This document shows, piece after piece, positions 36,870-46,741 of a stretch of DNA of 64,000 bases. How positions within the stretch are numbered: the stretch's first letter is position 1; each line of letters opens with the position of its first letter. Source of the DNA: Enterobacter vonholyi (GTDB lineage: Bacteria; Pseudomonadota; Gammaproteobacteria; Enterobacterales; Enterobacteriaceae); NCBI RefSeq assembly GCF_008364555.1, contig NZ_VTUC01000007.1, positions 1-64,000 on the forward strand, in the 5' to 3' direction. The notes under the pieces were generated by a model. The model worked only from the letters and a program-made list of their open reading frames with translations, was not told the DNA's origin and searched no databases. Made by a program: the position numbers and the translations under genes.

Positions 36870-37185
36870 TCTTATCCTTTCCTTCTCGTTGCCACGTCCA
36901 TTTTCCTGGTTCACATGTGTCACCCACATCAACAACCAGATCCGTTTCATTGATGGTTGTTATCGTCCAGCCTTCCGGAAAGCGCTCATGCGTTTTCAGC
37001 CGATACCAGCGCTTTTGCCCATCCTGTAAAATGCCGATAGCCTGCTGTCCACCCACCATGCCGCGATAGTGCCACTGCGCCAGCTCGGCAATGGCGCAGG
37101 GATCGTCCGGCGGGTGAAAGGGATCGCGCATACCGGTCAGTAGCAGCGCAGAGCAAACCAGCAAACATCGCGTGCTATTTCGCAT
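36781..37185 (-). CDS. hofP: HofP, PilP-like protein of the hof locus
   Basis: A 134-residue protein resembling E. coli HofP: a signal peptide-like N-terminus (residues 1-~18), then MRDPFHPPDD, then a small domain with GMVGGQQAIGILQDGQKRW. The position between HofO and the secretin HofQ corresponds to PilP. The C-terminus is polar and Gly/Ala-rich, overlapping the hofQ start by 89 bases in another frame, which may explain its low complexity. It overlaps hofO by 11 bases. Confidence 0.88.
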   Translation of the reverse strand: MRNSTRCLLVCSALLLTGMRDPFHPPDDPCAIAELAQWHYRGMVGGQQAIGILQDGQKRWYRLKTHERFPEGWTITTINETDLVVDVGDTCEPGKWTWQREGKDKNEFTDNAVAAGVQPSAVGRRAKTGHAGGG

Positions 37186-37630
37186 GTTCTAGCTCCAGCC
37201 GCAGGCGCAACGCTGTGCCATGTGGTGTAATCGCGAAAGCGGCGATCTGCACATCCCGCTGCGCCAGCCGGGAAAAAAGCGCCGGGATAGCCTGCCACTC
37301 TACCTCCAGCATCAGTTCTCCTCCGTTCTGTAGCGGCTTCCAGTGAACGAGCGTCGCGTCATCGCCCTGAAAATCGAGCGGGGAGAACGGCGTCTTCTCC
37401 AGTACTTCCGTTATTTTCGGACGAAACGGCGTCTTTCTGACGGCAGACCATAACGCTGCATTCGTCCTCACGTCCTGAATCAGCTGGCGTTGCCGTTCGG
37501 CACTCTGCCCGTATACCGGTCTGAGCATGGTGCCCCACGCTGCCAGTCCAGCCAGGAGGCTCGCCAGAAACCAGAAGAGCACCCGATTCAAGGGACGGCT
37601 TTCGCACCAGCGTTCTAACAGGGTATCCAC
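37175..37630 (-). CDS. hofO: HofO, PilO-like inner membrane protein
   Basis: A 151-residue bitopic membrane protein: a short cytoplasmic N-terminus, a membrane segment at about 18-36 (VLFWFLASLLAGLAAWGTML), and a periplasmic PilO-like domain. It matches E. coli HofO in place and architecture. It overlaps hofP by 11 bases and is 3 bases after hofN. Function in enterobacteria is not shown beyond the proposed DNA uptake role of the cluster. Confidence 0.88.
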   Translation of the reverse strand: MDTLLERWCESRPLNRVLFWFLASLLAGLAAWGTMLRPVYGQSAERQRQLIQDVRTNAALWSAVRKTPFRPKITEVLEKTPFSPLDFQGDDATLVHWKPLQNGGELMLEVEWQAIPALFSRLAQRDVQIAAFAITPHGTALRLRLELEHAK

Positions 37631-37633
37631 GCG

Positions 37634-38128
37634 TTACCCCTCGCTTTTAAGATGAAGGGTGAACATCCATCGCCCCTGGCTGTCCTGCCGAAGCTCACCC
37701 GTCGTCCCGGGCGTAAAATCCGCTATTAGGCCAAGCGCATCGCGCAGAGCAGACAGGGCCGGCAGGGTTATGGCATACCCGCTCAGCATCAGAGCAGGGG
37801 GCTGATAGCGCAACTCCGTCAGCCAGACCTGTGCCGGAACGGCGCGGGAAAGGGATTCCAGCACCGGTTGCCATGCCCGTTGTTGCAGGGTCTGCACGGG
37901 CATCTGCGCCTGTGCGGTCAGTCTTTGCCGGGCGACAAGCGCGTGCTGCACGGACTGCATTCCCGTCAGATCCGTTTGCAGCGCGCGCAGCCTCACGAGA
38001 TGGTTCATCCGCAGACAGAAAATGGTCACGAACAGCAACAGCACTGTGCCGACACACATTACGCCCCAGAAGCGCAGGCATCGCGAGCGCCGCTGCTGTC
38101 GCCACGGCAGAAAGTTCATGATGCTCAT
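37634..38128 (-). CDS. hofN: HofN, PilN-like inner membrane protein
   Basis: A 164-residue PilN-like protein with the family start NFLPWRQQRR, whose short motif binds the PilM-type partner in type IV pilus systems. A membrane segment follows at about 22-42 (FWGVMCVGTVLLLFVTIFCL), then a coiled and periplasmic ferredoxin-like region. The start overlaps the hofM stop by four bases. It is shorter than the 179-residue E. coli protein as recalled. Confidence 0.9.
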   Translation of the reverse strand: MSIMNFLPWRQQRRSRCLRFWGVMCVGTVLLLFVTIFCLRMNHLVRLRALQTDLTGMQSVQHALVARQRLTAQAQMPVQTLQQRAWQPVLESLSRAVPAQVWLTELRYQPPALMLSGYAITLPALSALRDALGLIADFTPGTTGELRQDSQGRWMFTLHLKSEG

Positions 38129-38901
38129 GCGGGTACCTCGCTCATGGCCAAAGCCAGCGCAACGGTATAATCAGCGCCGCAGTCCGGTAATGGAGCATGG
38201 TAACGTTCCAGGATTTCCCACGGGTCACGTCGGCTATCAAACAGCGCGATGTCATCCGGCCCAAGAGCCAGCAGCGCCGCCAGCTCAGCCACGCTTTCTG
38301 CTTCGGTAGTTAAGCGGCGTCCCCACTGGTGGCGCATAGCCCAGAGCCACTGCCGATCGTCCCGCCAGGCGATGCATTTCGCTGGTGCCACCGCAGGAAG
38401 AAGATTAGCCAGCGCGCTGGCATCGGGAGAAATGGTCACCAGCCGCAAACGCAGCGTTCTCGCCAGCGCCAGTAGGGTGTCGACCTCGTTATTTTGTGCG
38501 GCAGTCACGTGAAAGGTATTGCTGAAGGTATCCTGCGCGTAATCGAAACAGAGCGTTTCGGCAGACATCTCCAGTTCTCGCGCGAGCGCCGCACCGAGCC
38601 ATGTGAGCTGCTCGCTGTCGCGTAGCACAGCGGCCGGAAGGGGAAGCGACCGCTGCAGGGTGCGTGCTGCCGGGAAAGAGAGGAACACGCGGTGGTAGTG
38701 GGGCAGCGTTTTTCGCCAGTCGCGTAACGCATCAACCATCTGTTCTGGCTGACAAATTTTGCCGTCACGAATGATACCTTCGGCCAGAGGTATCGCCCAC
38801 CAGCGGCGTAAGCACCAGCCAGACCTCTCCCGGGCCAACGAGACGATTCGCACCCTATCCTGTTGAATATGAACGCCCGTTTGCCATATTTTGAAAGCCA
38901 T
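38125..38901 (-). CDS. hofM: HofM, PilM-like protein
   Basis: A 258-residue cytoplasmic protein related to PilM, the actin-like ATPase-fold protein of type IV pilus assembly. It starts MAFKIWQTGVHIQQDRVRIV. The nucleotide-binding motifs are not obvious, as is usual for HofM. It is first gene of hofMNOPQ and is divergent from mrcA, sharing a 120-base control region. HofN, with its PilM-binding N-terminus, follows with a four-base overlap. Confidence 0.9.
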   Translation of the reverse strand: MAFKIWQTGVHIQQDRVRIVSLARERSGWCLRRWWAIPLAEGIIRDGKICQPEQMVDALRDWRKTLPHYHRVFLSFPAARTLQRSLPLPAAVLRDSEQLTWLGAALARELEMSAETLCFDYAQDTFSNTFHVTAAQNNEVDTLLALARTLRLRLVTISPDASALANLLPAVAPAKCIAWRDDRQWLWAMRHQWGRRLTTEAESVAELAALLALGPDDIALFDSRRDPWEILERYHAPLPDCGADYTVALALAMSEVPA

Positions 38902-39021
38902 GCTTCACGATCTCCTTATCGCCCGTCGTCTTGACGGCTATATCAATGAATCAGGCTTGCCTTTATACTACCGCGCGATTGTTTAGAAACTGCCCAAGTG
39001 AAACCAAATGGGAAATCTCCG

Positions 39022-41574
39022 GTGAAGTTCGTAAAGTATTTATTCATCCTTGCAGTCTGTTGCATTCTGCTGGGAGCAGGCTCGATTTACGGTTTGTACA
39101 AATATATTGAGCCACAGCTGCCTGATGTCGCCACGCTTCGCGATGTGCGCCTCCAGATCCCGATGCAAGTCTATAGCGCCGATGGCGAGCTGATGGCGCA
39201 GTATGGCGAGAAGCGCCGTATTCCGCTGACCTTAAACCAAATTCCACCCGTGATGGTGAAAGCCTTTATCGCCACGGAGGACAGCCGTTTTTACGAGCAC
39301 CACGGTGTCGATCCGGTGGGAATTTTCCGTGCCGCGAGCATTGCGTTGTTCTCTGGTCACGCCTCTCAGGGGGCGAGCACCATTACGCAGCAGCTGGCGC
39401 GTAACTTCTTCCTCAGCCCTGAAAAGACGCTGATACGTAAGATCAAAGAGGTATTCCTTGCGATCCGTATTGAGCAGCTGCTGAGCAAAGACGAAATCCT
39501 TGAGCTGTACCTCAACAAAATCTACCTGGGCTACCGCGCCTATGGCGTGGGGGCTGCCGCACAGGTTTACTTCGGCAAGCCTGTTGAGCAACTCACCTTA
39601 AGCGAAATGGCCACCATAGCAGGTCTGCCAAAAGCGCCATCCACGTTTAACCCGCTCTACTCGCTCGATCGCGCCACCGCGCGTCGCAACGTCGTCCTGT
39701 CACGTATGCTGAGCGAAGGCTACATCAGCCAGAGCGAATACGACCAGGCGCGTAACGATGTCATTGACGCTAACTACCACGCCCCTGAGATCGCCTTTGC
39801 ATCTCCTTATCTGACCGAAATGGTTCGCCAGGAGATGGTGAATCGCTATGGTGACAAGGCCTATGAAGATGGCTATCGCGTGTACACCACCGTCACCCGC
39901 AAAGTCCAACAGGCGGCTCAGGAAGCGGTACGGAACAACGTGATGGACTACGATATGCGTCACGGCTATCGCGGCCCGTCAAACGTGCTCTGGAAAGTGG
40001 GCGAAAGCGCGTGGGACAGCAAAAAAATCACCAGTACGCTGAAGGCGCTGCCAACCTATGGTCCGCTCCTGCCTGCCGTGGTGACGCAGGCCGATCCTCA
40101 GGAAGCCGTTGCGACGCTCGCGGACGGCACCACCGTCTCTCTGCGCATGGACGGTGTCCGCTGGGCGCGTCCGTACCGCTCGGATACCCTACAGGGCGCA
40201 ACGCCGCGTAAAGTGACCGATGCAGTTCAGACCGGGCAGCAAATCTGGGTGCGCAAAGTAGGCGAAGCCTGGTGGCTGGCACAGGTGCCGGACGTCAACT
40301 CGGCCCTGGTCTCTATCAATCCACAGAACGGTGCGATCCTGGCCCTGGTCGGCGGGTTTGATTTCAACCAGAGCAAATTTAACCGCGCCACGCAGGCGCT
40401 GCGTCAGGTCGGTTCCAATATCAAACCGTTCCTCTACACGGCCGCGATGGATAAGGGACTGACCCTCGCCAGCATCCTCAACGACGTGCCAATCTCCCGC
40501 TGGGATGCCGGTGCGGGTTCCGACTGGCAGCCGAAGAACTCCCCTGCGGAGTATGCCGGTCCTATTCGTCTCCGTCAGGGTCTGGGGCAGTCGAAAAACG
40601 TGGTGATGGTGCGCGCCATGCGCGCGATGGGCGTCGACTATGCCGCAGAGTATCTGCAGCGCTTCGGTTTCCCGGCACAGAACATCGTTCGCACCGAGTC
40701 GCTGGCGTTAGGCTCAGCCTCCTTTACGCCGCTTCAGGTCGCCCGCGGGTACTCGGTGATGGCTAATGGCGGCTTCCTGATTGACCCGTACTTCATCAGC
40801 AAGATCGAAAACGATCAGGGCGGCGTGCTGTTCGAAGCGAAGCCGAAAATTGCCTGCCCTGACTGCGATATTCCGGTCATTTATGGCAATACGCCGAAAT
40901 CCGAGGTGCTTGAGAATAAGGACATGGAAGACCCTGCCGTGTCGCAGGAGCAGCAGAACGGCGTTGTGCCGCAGCCGCAGCTCGAGCAGGCGAACCAGGC
41001 GCTGGTGGCGCAGACCGGCGCGCAGGAGTACGCACCGCATGTGATCAACACGCCGCTGTCGTTCCTGATTAAGAGCGCGCTGAACACCAACATCTTCGGT
41101 GAACCGGGCTGGCAGGGTACCGGCTGGCGCGCAGGACGCGACTTGCAGCGCCATGATATCGGCGGTAAAACGGGGACAACCAACAGCTCGAAAGATGCGT
41201 GGTTCTCCGGCTACGGTCCGGGCGTGGTGACCTCGGTCTGGATCGGCTTCGACGATCACCGCCGTGACTTAGGTCGTACAACGGCCTCCGGGGCGATTAA
41301 GGATCAGATTTCCGGCTACGAAGGCGGAGCGAAGAGCGCGCAGCCGGCCTGGGATGCCTACATGAAGTCCGTTCTTGAAGGTGTGCCGGAGCAGCCGTTA
41401 ACGCCGCCGCCAGGCGTGGTGACGGTCAATATCGACCGCAGCACCGGTCAGCTTGCCAACGGCGGTAATAGTCGCGAAGAGTATTTCATTGAGGGCACCC
41501 AGCCAACCACACAGGCGGTGCACGAGGTGGGTACGGAGATCATCGATAACGGCGAAACGCACGAGCTGTTCTAA
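39022..41574 (+). CDS. mrcA: Penicillin-binding protein 1A
   Basis: PBP1A is a bifunctional peptidoglycan glycosyltransferase/transpeptidase. I start at GTG (VKFVKYLFIL) for 850 residues, the E. coli length; the frame runs 8 codons upstream to another GTG. The membrane anchor is at 7-25. The GT51 domain spans about 50-225 (ATEDSRFYEHHGVD with the catalytic Glu, GASTITQQLARN). An OB-like insert comes next. The transpeptidase has SNIKPF (nucleophile Ser about 473), SKN and KTGTT. Divergent from hofM. Confidence 0.97.
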   Translation: MKFVKYLFILAVCCILLGAGSIYGLYKYIEPQLPDVATLRDVRLQIPMQVYSADGELMAQYGEKRRIPLTLNQIPPVMVKAFIATEDSRFYEHHGVDPVGIFRAASIALFSGHASQGASTITQQLARNFFLSPEKTLIRKIKEVFLAIRIEQLLSKDEILELYLNKIYLGYRAYGVGAAAQVYFGKPVEQLTLSEMATIAGLPKAPSTFNPLYSLDRATARRNVVLSRMLSEGYISQSEYDQARNDVIDANYHAPEIAFASPYLTEMVRQEMVNRYGDKAYEDGYRVYTTVTRKVQQAAQEAVRNNVMDYDMRHGYRGPSNVLWKVGESAWDSKKITSTLKALPTYGPLLPAVVTQADPQEAVATLADGTTVSLRMDGVRWARPYRSDTLQGATPRKVTDAVQTGQQIWVRKVGEAWWLAQVPDVNSALVSINPQNGAILALVGGFDFNQSKFNRATQALRQVGSNIKPFLYTAAMDKGLTLASILNDVPISRWDAGAGSDWQPKNSPAEYAGPIRLRQGLGQSKNVVMVRAMRAMGVDYAAEYLQRFGFPAQNIVRTESLALGSASFTPLQVARGYSVMANGGFLIDPYFISKIENDQGGVLFEAKPKIACPDCDIPVIYGNTPKSEVLENKDMEDPAVSQEQQNGVVPQPQLEQANQALVAQTGAQEYAPHVINTPLSFLIKSALNTNIFGEPGWQGTGWRAGRDLQRHDIGGKTGTTNSSKDAWFSGYGPGVVTSVWIGFDDHRRDLGRTTASGAIKDQISGYEGGAKSAQPAWDAYMKSVLEGVPEQPLTPPPGVVTVNIDRSTGQLANGGNSREEYFIEGTQPTTQAVHEVGTEIIDNGETHELF

Positions 41575-41583
41575 CCACAAAGC

Positions 41584-41612
41584 AAAACGGCAACCTCTGG
41601 TTGCCGTTTTTG
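41584..41612 (+). terminator. mrcA intrinsic terminator
   Basis: AAAACGGCAACC and GGTTGCCGTTTT form a 12-bp stem with loop TCT and a T-run, 9 bases after the mrcA stop. Confidence 0.9.
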
Positions 41613-41619
41613 TGTTTGC

Positions 41620-41654
41620 TCCCTCTCCCTCGGGAGGGGTTGGGGTGAGGACAT
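41620..41654. repeat. REP-like palindrome, family A, copy 2
   Basis: CCCTCTCCCTCGGGAGGGG followed by TTGGGGTGAGG. It matches the copy at 14349 closely and lies between convergent mrcA and nudE. Confidence 0.7.
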
Positions 41655-41661
41655 CAGGCCA

Positions 41662-42222
41662 CTACAGTCGCCCCTGCCCCTTCAACCACTCCCGTACCAG
41701 GAACAGCGCGCTCACGTTGCGGGCCTCATTAAAGTCAGGGTCTTCCAGCAGATCCATCAGGTGCGCTAACGGCCAGCGAACCTGCGGCAACGGCTCCGGC
41801 TCATCCCCTTCCAGCGATTCAGGATAGAGATCTTCAGCTACCACGATATTCATTTTGCTGGAAAAATAGGACGGTGCCATGCTCAGCTTTTTCAGGAATG
41901 AAAGCTCATTAGCCCCGAACCCCACCTCTTCTTTCAGCTCGCGGTTCGCCGCTTCAAAGACGGTTTCACCCGGGTCGATAAGCCCTTTCGAGAACCCGAG
42001 CTCGTAAGATTCCGTTCCCACAGCGTATTCGCGGATCAAAATCAGATGATCGTCGACAATGGGAACAATCATCACCGCTTCGCGCGAAGAAGGGCGCATA
42101 CGTTCATAAACGCGACGCACACCGTTGCTGAACTCCAGATCCACACTTTCGACATTAAACAGGCGCGATTTGGCGACAGTTTCAACATTCAGAATGGTGG
42201 GTTTTTGTAGTGGTTTGCTCAT
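41662..42222 (-). CDS. nudE: ADP compounds hydrolase NudE (Nudix)
   Basis: NudE hydrolyses ADP-ribose, Ap3A, NADH and similar ADP compounds. It has 186 residues. The Nudix box runs over residues 80-102 with key residues G80, G85, E86, R94, E95, E98 and E99. It is convergent with mrcA and divergent from igaA. Confidence 0.97.
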   Translation of the reverse strand: MSKPLQKPTILNVETVAKSRLFNVESVDLEFSNGVRRVYERMRPSSREAVMIVPIVDDHLILIREYAVGTESYELGFSKGLIDPGETVFEAANRELKEEVGFGANELSFLKKLSMAPSYFSSKMNIVVAEDLYPESLEGDEPEPLPQVRWPLAHLMDLLEDPDFNEARNVSALFLVREWLKGQGRL

Positions 42223-42546
42223 CTTGATGGGTCTTAGCAGTGAGAACTGGCGTTATTGTGCGATACGCTGCACGGTTTCGGCAATGTCAATTGTTCTTTA
42301 TTTACATTTATGCAACGTATTTGGGATCAATCCTCAATTCAAAACAAATGTCAAGAGGTTGAAATGTTTCCAGGAATTTGCTGATATCGCGCCATAACAG
42401 GCTTTGCTATCATCACCGGTCACTGGGATGCGCTTCAGAATGCTCAAGTTCGACTCCATACTTGCCGATAGCCAACCACAGACTCTCATTCAATGTAAAG
42501 GTGCTACTGACTACACCTGTAAGAAGATAAGTAAGATGGGGAAAGC
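42223..42546 (+). promoter_or_regulatory. nudE-igaA divergent region
   Basis: A 324-base gap without a credible gene. It is AT-rich in its first half. A possible extended -10 (TGCTATCAT, about 42406-42414) could serve igaA. A good SD (ggggaaa) precedes the igaA ATG. No known operator was recognised. Confidence 0.35.
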
Positions 42547-44682
42547 ATGAGCACCATTTTGATTGTTCTCGCTGCTATGCTGGCCGGTGCGTTGGTTGCA
42601 GGGTGGTTGTACAGGCGCCGCGTACAGCGCCGTTATCGCCTGCCCTTTTTAAATGCATTTGCGGGTGCGAGCACGCGTAAACTTACGCAAGACGAGCGCG
42701 ATGCGGTTGAAAACTATCTCGAAATCCTGAACCGTACTCAGTTAACGCCTGGGCCAACGGGAGCCACCGCTGCGCCCGTCGCGCTAAATCTTAACGCACA
42801 AAGTGATACCGTGCTCTGCGTGACGCGCTCCATCACGCGCTATGGCATCACTACTGATGACCCTAACAAATGGCGCTATTACCTTGATTCCGTCGAAGTG
42901 CATCTGCCCCCGTCCTGGGAGCAATACATTAACGACGAAAACAGCGTTGAGCTGATTCACACCGACTCGTTGCCCCTGGTTATCTCGCTTAACGGCCATA
43001 CGCTGAATGAATACCTTCAGGAAGCACCTCGTTTTGCGCTGGAACGCGCCAGTTCAACGCAGGCCTCCATTCGTGGCGAAGAGACTGAGCAGATTGAACT
43101 GCTGAATATTCGCCAGGAAACCCATGAAGAGTACGCTTTGAGCCGCCCGGACGGCATCCGCGAAGCCATTCTGATCGTTGCTGCCTTCCTGCTCTTTTTT
43201 ATCTGCCTCCTCACGCCGGATGTGTTTGTCCCCTGGCTGGCTGGCGGTGCGGTTCTGCTGCTGGCGGGCGGGCTTTGGGGGCTCTTTGCCCCACCGGCCA
43301 AAACCTCGTTGCGCGAAATCCACTGCCTGCGCGGAACGCCAAAGCGCTGGGGCCTCTTCGGTGAAAACGATCAGGAACATCTCAACAATATCTCGCTCGG
43401 TATTATCGACCTGATCTACCCGCGTCACTGGCAACCGTGGATCGCGCAGGACCTGGGGCAGAAAACCGACATTGATATCTACCTTGACCGCCACGTTGTG
43501 CGTCAGGGGCGCTTCTTATCCCTGCATGATGAAGTGAAAAATTTTCCGCTTCAGCACTGGCTTCGCAGCACGGTCATTGCCGGCGGCGCGGCGCTGGTCT
43601 TAGTCATGCTGCTGCTTTTCGTGCCGCTGGATATGCCCATCAAATTCACCCTGTCGTGGATCAAAGGGGCGCAAACCATTGAAGCGACCAGCGTCAACAA
43701 ACTGGATGAAGCCGGTGTGCGCGTGGGGGACACGCTGCGCCTGAAGGGAACCGGGATGTGTAATATTCACACCCCGGGGGCGTGGAACACGCGCCAGAAC
43801 TCACCGTTTATGCCGTTCGATTGCTCACAAATTATCTGGAACGACGCACCGCCGCTGCCGCTGCCGGAATCCGAAGTCGTGAATAAAGCCACGGCTCTTA
43901 CCCAGACGGTTAACCGCCAGCTGCACCCGAAACCGGACGATGATTCACGCGTTAGTCCCGCACTGCGTTCGGCCATTCAAAAATCGGGCATGGTTCTGCT
44001 GGATGATTTTGGTGACATCGTCCTGAAAACGCAGGATCTTTGTTCCTCTCAGGATGAGTGCATACGTCTTAAAAATGCCCTGGTAAACCTCGGGAACAGT
44101 AAAGACTGGGACTCGCTGGTGAAACGCGCCGAAGCGGGACGACTGGATGGCGTCAACGTGCTGCTGCGGCCGGTTAGCGCTGAATCTCTGGATAACCTGG
44201 TCGCGACCTCGACGTCACCGTTCATGATGCGCGAGACCACCCGTGCGGCTCAGGCGCTGAACAGCCCGGCACCGGGCGGCTTTGTAATTGCAAGCGATGA
44301 GGGCAGCGACCTGGTCGATCAGCCTTATCCGCAGGTGGCGCTTTATGATTATCCGGCGCAGGAGCAGTGGAGCCAATTCCAGCGCTTGGCGCAGATGCTG
44401 ATGCAAACGCCGTTCAGCGCAGAAGGGATTGTCACGAGTATTTATACCGACGCCAACGGCACTCGCCATATCGGCCTGCACCGGATGCCGGATAGCGCTG
44501 GGCTGTGGCGCTACATCGGCACCTCGCTGCTGATGATCGCGATGCTGATCGCCATTTTCTGGAACGGTTTTATGGCCCTGCGCCGCTACCAGCGCTCACG
44601 CACGCGGCTTGCCGACATCCAGCAATATTACGAAAACTGCCTCAATCCTAAGCTGATCCCCTCGTCTGAGAGCCTGATCTGA
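42547..44682 (+). CDS. igaA: IgaA, inner membrane repressor of the Rcs phosphorelay
   Basis: IgaA (YrfF, UmoB family) holds down the Rcs envelope stress system by contact with RcsD. It is essential in Salmonella and E. coli while Rcs is active. It has 711 residues, as in E. coli. Membrane segments are at about 2-20, 204-222, 226-248, 338-360 and 655-676, with cytoplasmic loops and a large periplasmic domain between about 361 and 654. That periplasmic domain contains four or more cysteines. Monocistronic or with yrfG (66 bases downstream). Confidence 0.96.
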   Translation: MSTILIVLAAMLAGALVAGWLYRRRVQRRYRLPFLNAFAGASTRKLTQDERDAVENYLEILNRTQLTPGPTGATAAPVALNLNAQSDTVLCVTRSITRYGITTDDPNKWRYYLDSVEVHLPPSWEQYINDENSVELIHTDSLPLVISLNGHTLNEYLQEAPRFALERASSTQASIRGEETEQIELLNIRQETHEEYALSRPDGIREAILIVAAFLLFFICLLTPDVFVPWLAGGAVLLLAGGLWGLFAPPAKTSLREIHCLRGTPKRWGLFGENDQEHLNNISLGIIDLIYPRHWQPWIAQDLGQKTDIDIYLDRHVVRQGRFLSLHDEVKNFPLQHWLRSTVIAGGAALVLVMLLLFVPLDMPIKFTLSWIKGAQTIEATSVNKLDEAGVRVGDTLRLKGTGMCNIHTPGAWNTRQNSPFMPFDCSQIIWNDAPPLPLPESEVVNKATALTQTVNRQLHPKPDDDSRVSPALRSAIQKSGMVLLDDFGDIVLKTQDLCSSQDECIRLKNALVNLGNSKDWDSLVKRAEAGRLDGVNVLLRPVSAESLDNLVATSTSPFMMRETTRAAQALNSPAPGGFVIASDEGSDLVDQPYPQVALYDYPAQEQWSQFQRLAQMLMQTPFSAEGIVTSIYTDANGTRHIGLHRMPDSAGLWRYIGTSLLMIAMLIAIFWNGFMALRRYQRSRTRLADIQQYYENCLNPKLIPSSESLI

Positions 44683-44748
44683 TAACGTCGTTGCGCGACA
44701 AGATGTGCTACCCTGTCGCGCACGTTTCTTCTGGCTGGAGTTCCCCTA

Positions 44749-45432
44749 ATGCATCTTGATATCGCCTGGCAGGAGGTTGATACCGTTCTGCTGGATATGG
44801 ACGGCACGCTGCTCGATCTCGCCTTTGATAACTATTTCTGGCAAACGCTGGTTCCAGAAACCTATGGCGAGCAGCAGGGGATCTCCCCGGCAGAAGCGCA
44901 GGCATTCATTCGTTCGCAATATAGCGCCGTGCAACATACGCTAAACTGGTACTGTCTTGACTACTGGAGCGAGCGCCTCGGTCTGGATATTTGTGCCATG
45001 ACTACCGCCCAGGGCCCGCGCGCCGTTCTGCGCGAAGACACAGTGCCCTTTCTGGATGCGCTGAAAGCAAGCGGCAAGCGCCGTATCTTGCTGACCAACG
45101 CTCATCCACATAATCTGGCGGTGAAGCTGGAACATACGGGTCTGGCGTCGCACCTTGATTTATTACTTTCCACCCACACATTTGGTTATCCGAAAGAGGA
45201 TCAGCGGTTGTGGCATGCGGTTAAGGAAGAGACGGGTTTGCAGCCGGAACGTACGTTGTTCATTGATGACAGCGAGCCCATTCTGGATTCTGCCGCAAGG
45301 TTTGGCATTCGCTACTGTCTGGGCGTCACCAATCCTGACTCTGGCCTGGCTGAAAAAAGCTATCTGCGCCACCCGGGACTGAACGACTATCGCCAGATGA
45401 TCCCCTCACTGACCGTGAAGGAGACGCCATGA
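44749..45432 (+). CDS. yrfG: YrfG, HAD-family hydrolase (GMP/IMP nucleotidase)
   Basis: A 227-residue HAD phosphatase; E. coli YrfG acts on GMP and IMP. Motif I is LLDMDGTLLDLAF (nucleophile Asp near 18), motif II is LLTNAHPHNL, the motif III lysine is GYPKEDQRL, and motif IV is FIDDSEPILDSA. Its last codons overlap the hslR start (ATGA), so yrfG, hslR and hslO form one unit. Confidence 0.95.
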   Translation: MHLDIAWQEVDTVLLDMDGTLLDLAFDNYFWQTLVPETYGEQQGISPAEAQAFIRSQYSAVQHTLNWYCLDYWSERLGLDICAMTTAQGPRAVLREDTVPFLDALKASGKRRILLTNAHPHNLAVKLEHTGLASHLDLLLSTHTFGYPKEDQRLWHAVKEETGLQPERTLFIDDSEPILDSAARFGIRYCLGVTNPDSGLAEKSYLRHPGLNDYRQMIPSLTVKETP

Positions 45433-45830
45433 AAGAAAAACCCTCAGACGGGGTAAGACTGGATAAATGGCTGTGGGCAGCGCGTTTTTATAAAACGCGC
45501 GCCCTTGCCCGCGAGATGGTTGACGGCGGAAAAGTGCATTACAACGGCCAGCGCAGCAAACCGAGCAAGACGGTTGAGCTGAATGCCACCTTAACGCTGC
45601 GTCAGGGCAACGATGAACGTACGGTGGTGGTTAAAGCCGTTACCGAACAACGTCGACCCGCAGCGGAAGCCGTAATGCTTTATGAAGAGACGGCGGAAAG
45701 CATTGAAAAGCGCGAGAAGACCGCGCTGGCGCGCAAAATGAACGCGCTGACGATGCCTCACCCGGACCGGCGGCCGGACAAAAAAGAGCGCCGCGACCTG
45801 ATGAAATTTAAACACGGTGAGACTGATTAA
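45429..45830 (+). CDS. hslR: Heat shock protein 15 (ribosome-associated)
   Basis: Hsp15 binds stalled 50S subunits that carry nascent peptidyl-tRNA and helps recycle them. It has 133 residues with an S4 RNA-binding domain at about 9-70 ([20 protein letters not shown]). A very basic C-terminal tail follows. It is translationally coupled to yrfG and followed 23 bases later by hslO. Confidence 0.97.
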   Translation: MKEKPSDGVRLDKWLWAARFYKTRALAREMVDGGKVHYNGQRSKPSKTVELNATLTLRQGNDERTVVVKAVTEQRRPAAEAVMLYEETAESIEKREKTALARKMNALTMPHPDRRPDKKERRDLMKFKHGETD

Positions 45831-45853
45831 CCTCACCCGCACGAGAGATGAAA

Positions 45854-46732
45854 ATGGCCCAACACGACCAATTACACCGCTATCTGTTTGAACAATTCGC
45901 CGTGCGCGGCGAGCTGGTCACCGTATCCGAAACCTGGAAACAGATTCTGGAAAACCACAATTACCCGCTGCCGGTGAAGACCCTGTTGGGCGAACTGCTG
46001 GTTGCCACCAGCCTGCTTACCGCAACGCTGAAGTTTGCCGGGGATATCACCGTGCAGCTGCAGGGCGACGGCCCGATGACGCTGGCGGTCATCAACGGCA
46101 ATAACCAGCAGCAGATGCGCGGCGTGGCGCGCGTTCAGGGCGACGTGCCAGAAAATGCTGACCTCAAAACGCTGGTAGGTAACGGCTACCTGGTGATCAC
46201 CATCTCCCCAGAGGAAGGTGAGCGCTATCAGGGCGTGGTCGGTCTGGAAGGCGATACCCTGGCAGCCTGCCTGGAAGATTACTTCATGCGTTCTGAGCAG
46301 CTGCCGACGCGTCTGTTCATCCGCACCGGTGAAGTGGACGGCCAGCCTGCTGCGGGCGGTATGCTGCTGCAGGTTCTGCCTGCCCAGGACGCTCAGACCA
46401 ATGATTTTGAGCACCTGGCGACGCTGACCGAAACCATCAAAGCGGAAGAACTCTTCAACCTGTCGGCGACCGACGTGCTGTGGCGTCTGTACCACGAAGA
46501 AGAAGTGACCGTTTACGACCCGCAGTCCGTGGAGTTCAAGTGCACGTGCTCACGCGAGCGCTGCGCTGGCGCACTGAAAACCCTGCCGGATGAAGAGATC
46601 GACAGCATCATGGCGGAAGACGGCGAAATTGATATGCACTGTGACTACTGCGGTACGCACTATGTATTCAATTCGATGGATATCGCTGAGATCCGCAACA
46701 ACGCCTCCCCGGCGGATCCGCAGGTTCACTAA
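45854..46732 (+). CDS. hslO: Hsp33, redox-regulated chaperone
   Basis: Hsp33 is a holdase activated by oxidation. I start at [10 protein letters not shown] for 292 residues, the E. coli length; another ATG lies two codons upstream and cannot be excluded. The C-terminal redox switch has the four zinc-binding cysteines in KCTCSRE and CDYCGTHY. It ends ASPADPQVH. Last gene of the yrfG-hslR-hslO group. Confidence 0.97.
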   Translation: MAQHDQLHRYLFEQFAVRGELVTVSETWKQILENHNYPLPVKTLLGELLVATSLLTATLKFAGDITVQLQGDGPMTLAVINGNNQQQMRGVARVQGDVPENADLKTLVGNGYLVITISPEEGERYQGVVGLEGDTLAACLEDYFMRSEQLPTRLFIRTGEVDGQPAAGGMLLQVLPAQDAQTNDFEHLATLTETIKAEELFNLSATDVLWRLYHEEEVTVYDPQSVEFKCTCSRERCAGALKTLPDEEIDSIMAEDGEIDMHCDYCGTHYVFNSMDIAEIRNNASPADPQVH

Positions 46733-46741
46733 ACCTCTCTT

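Noticed and set aside
38998-39021. Upstream GTG start for mrcA adding eight residues
   Set aside because: The downstream GTG gives the E. coli length and has a purine-rich SD (gggaaa). The extra residues have no match in the family.
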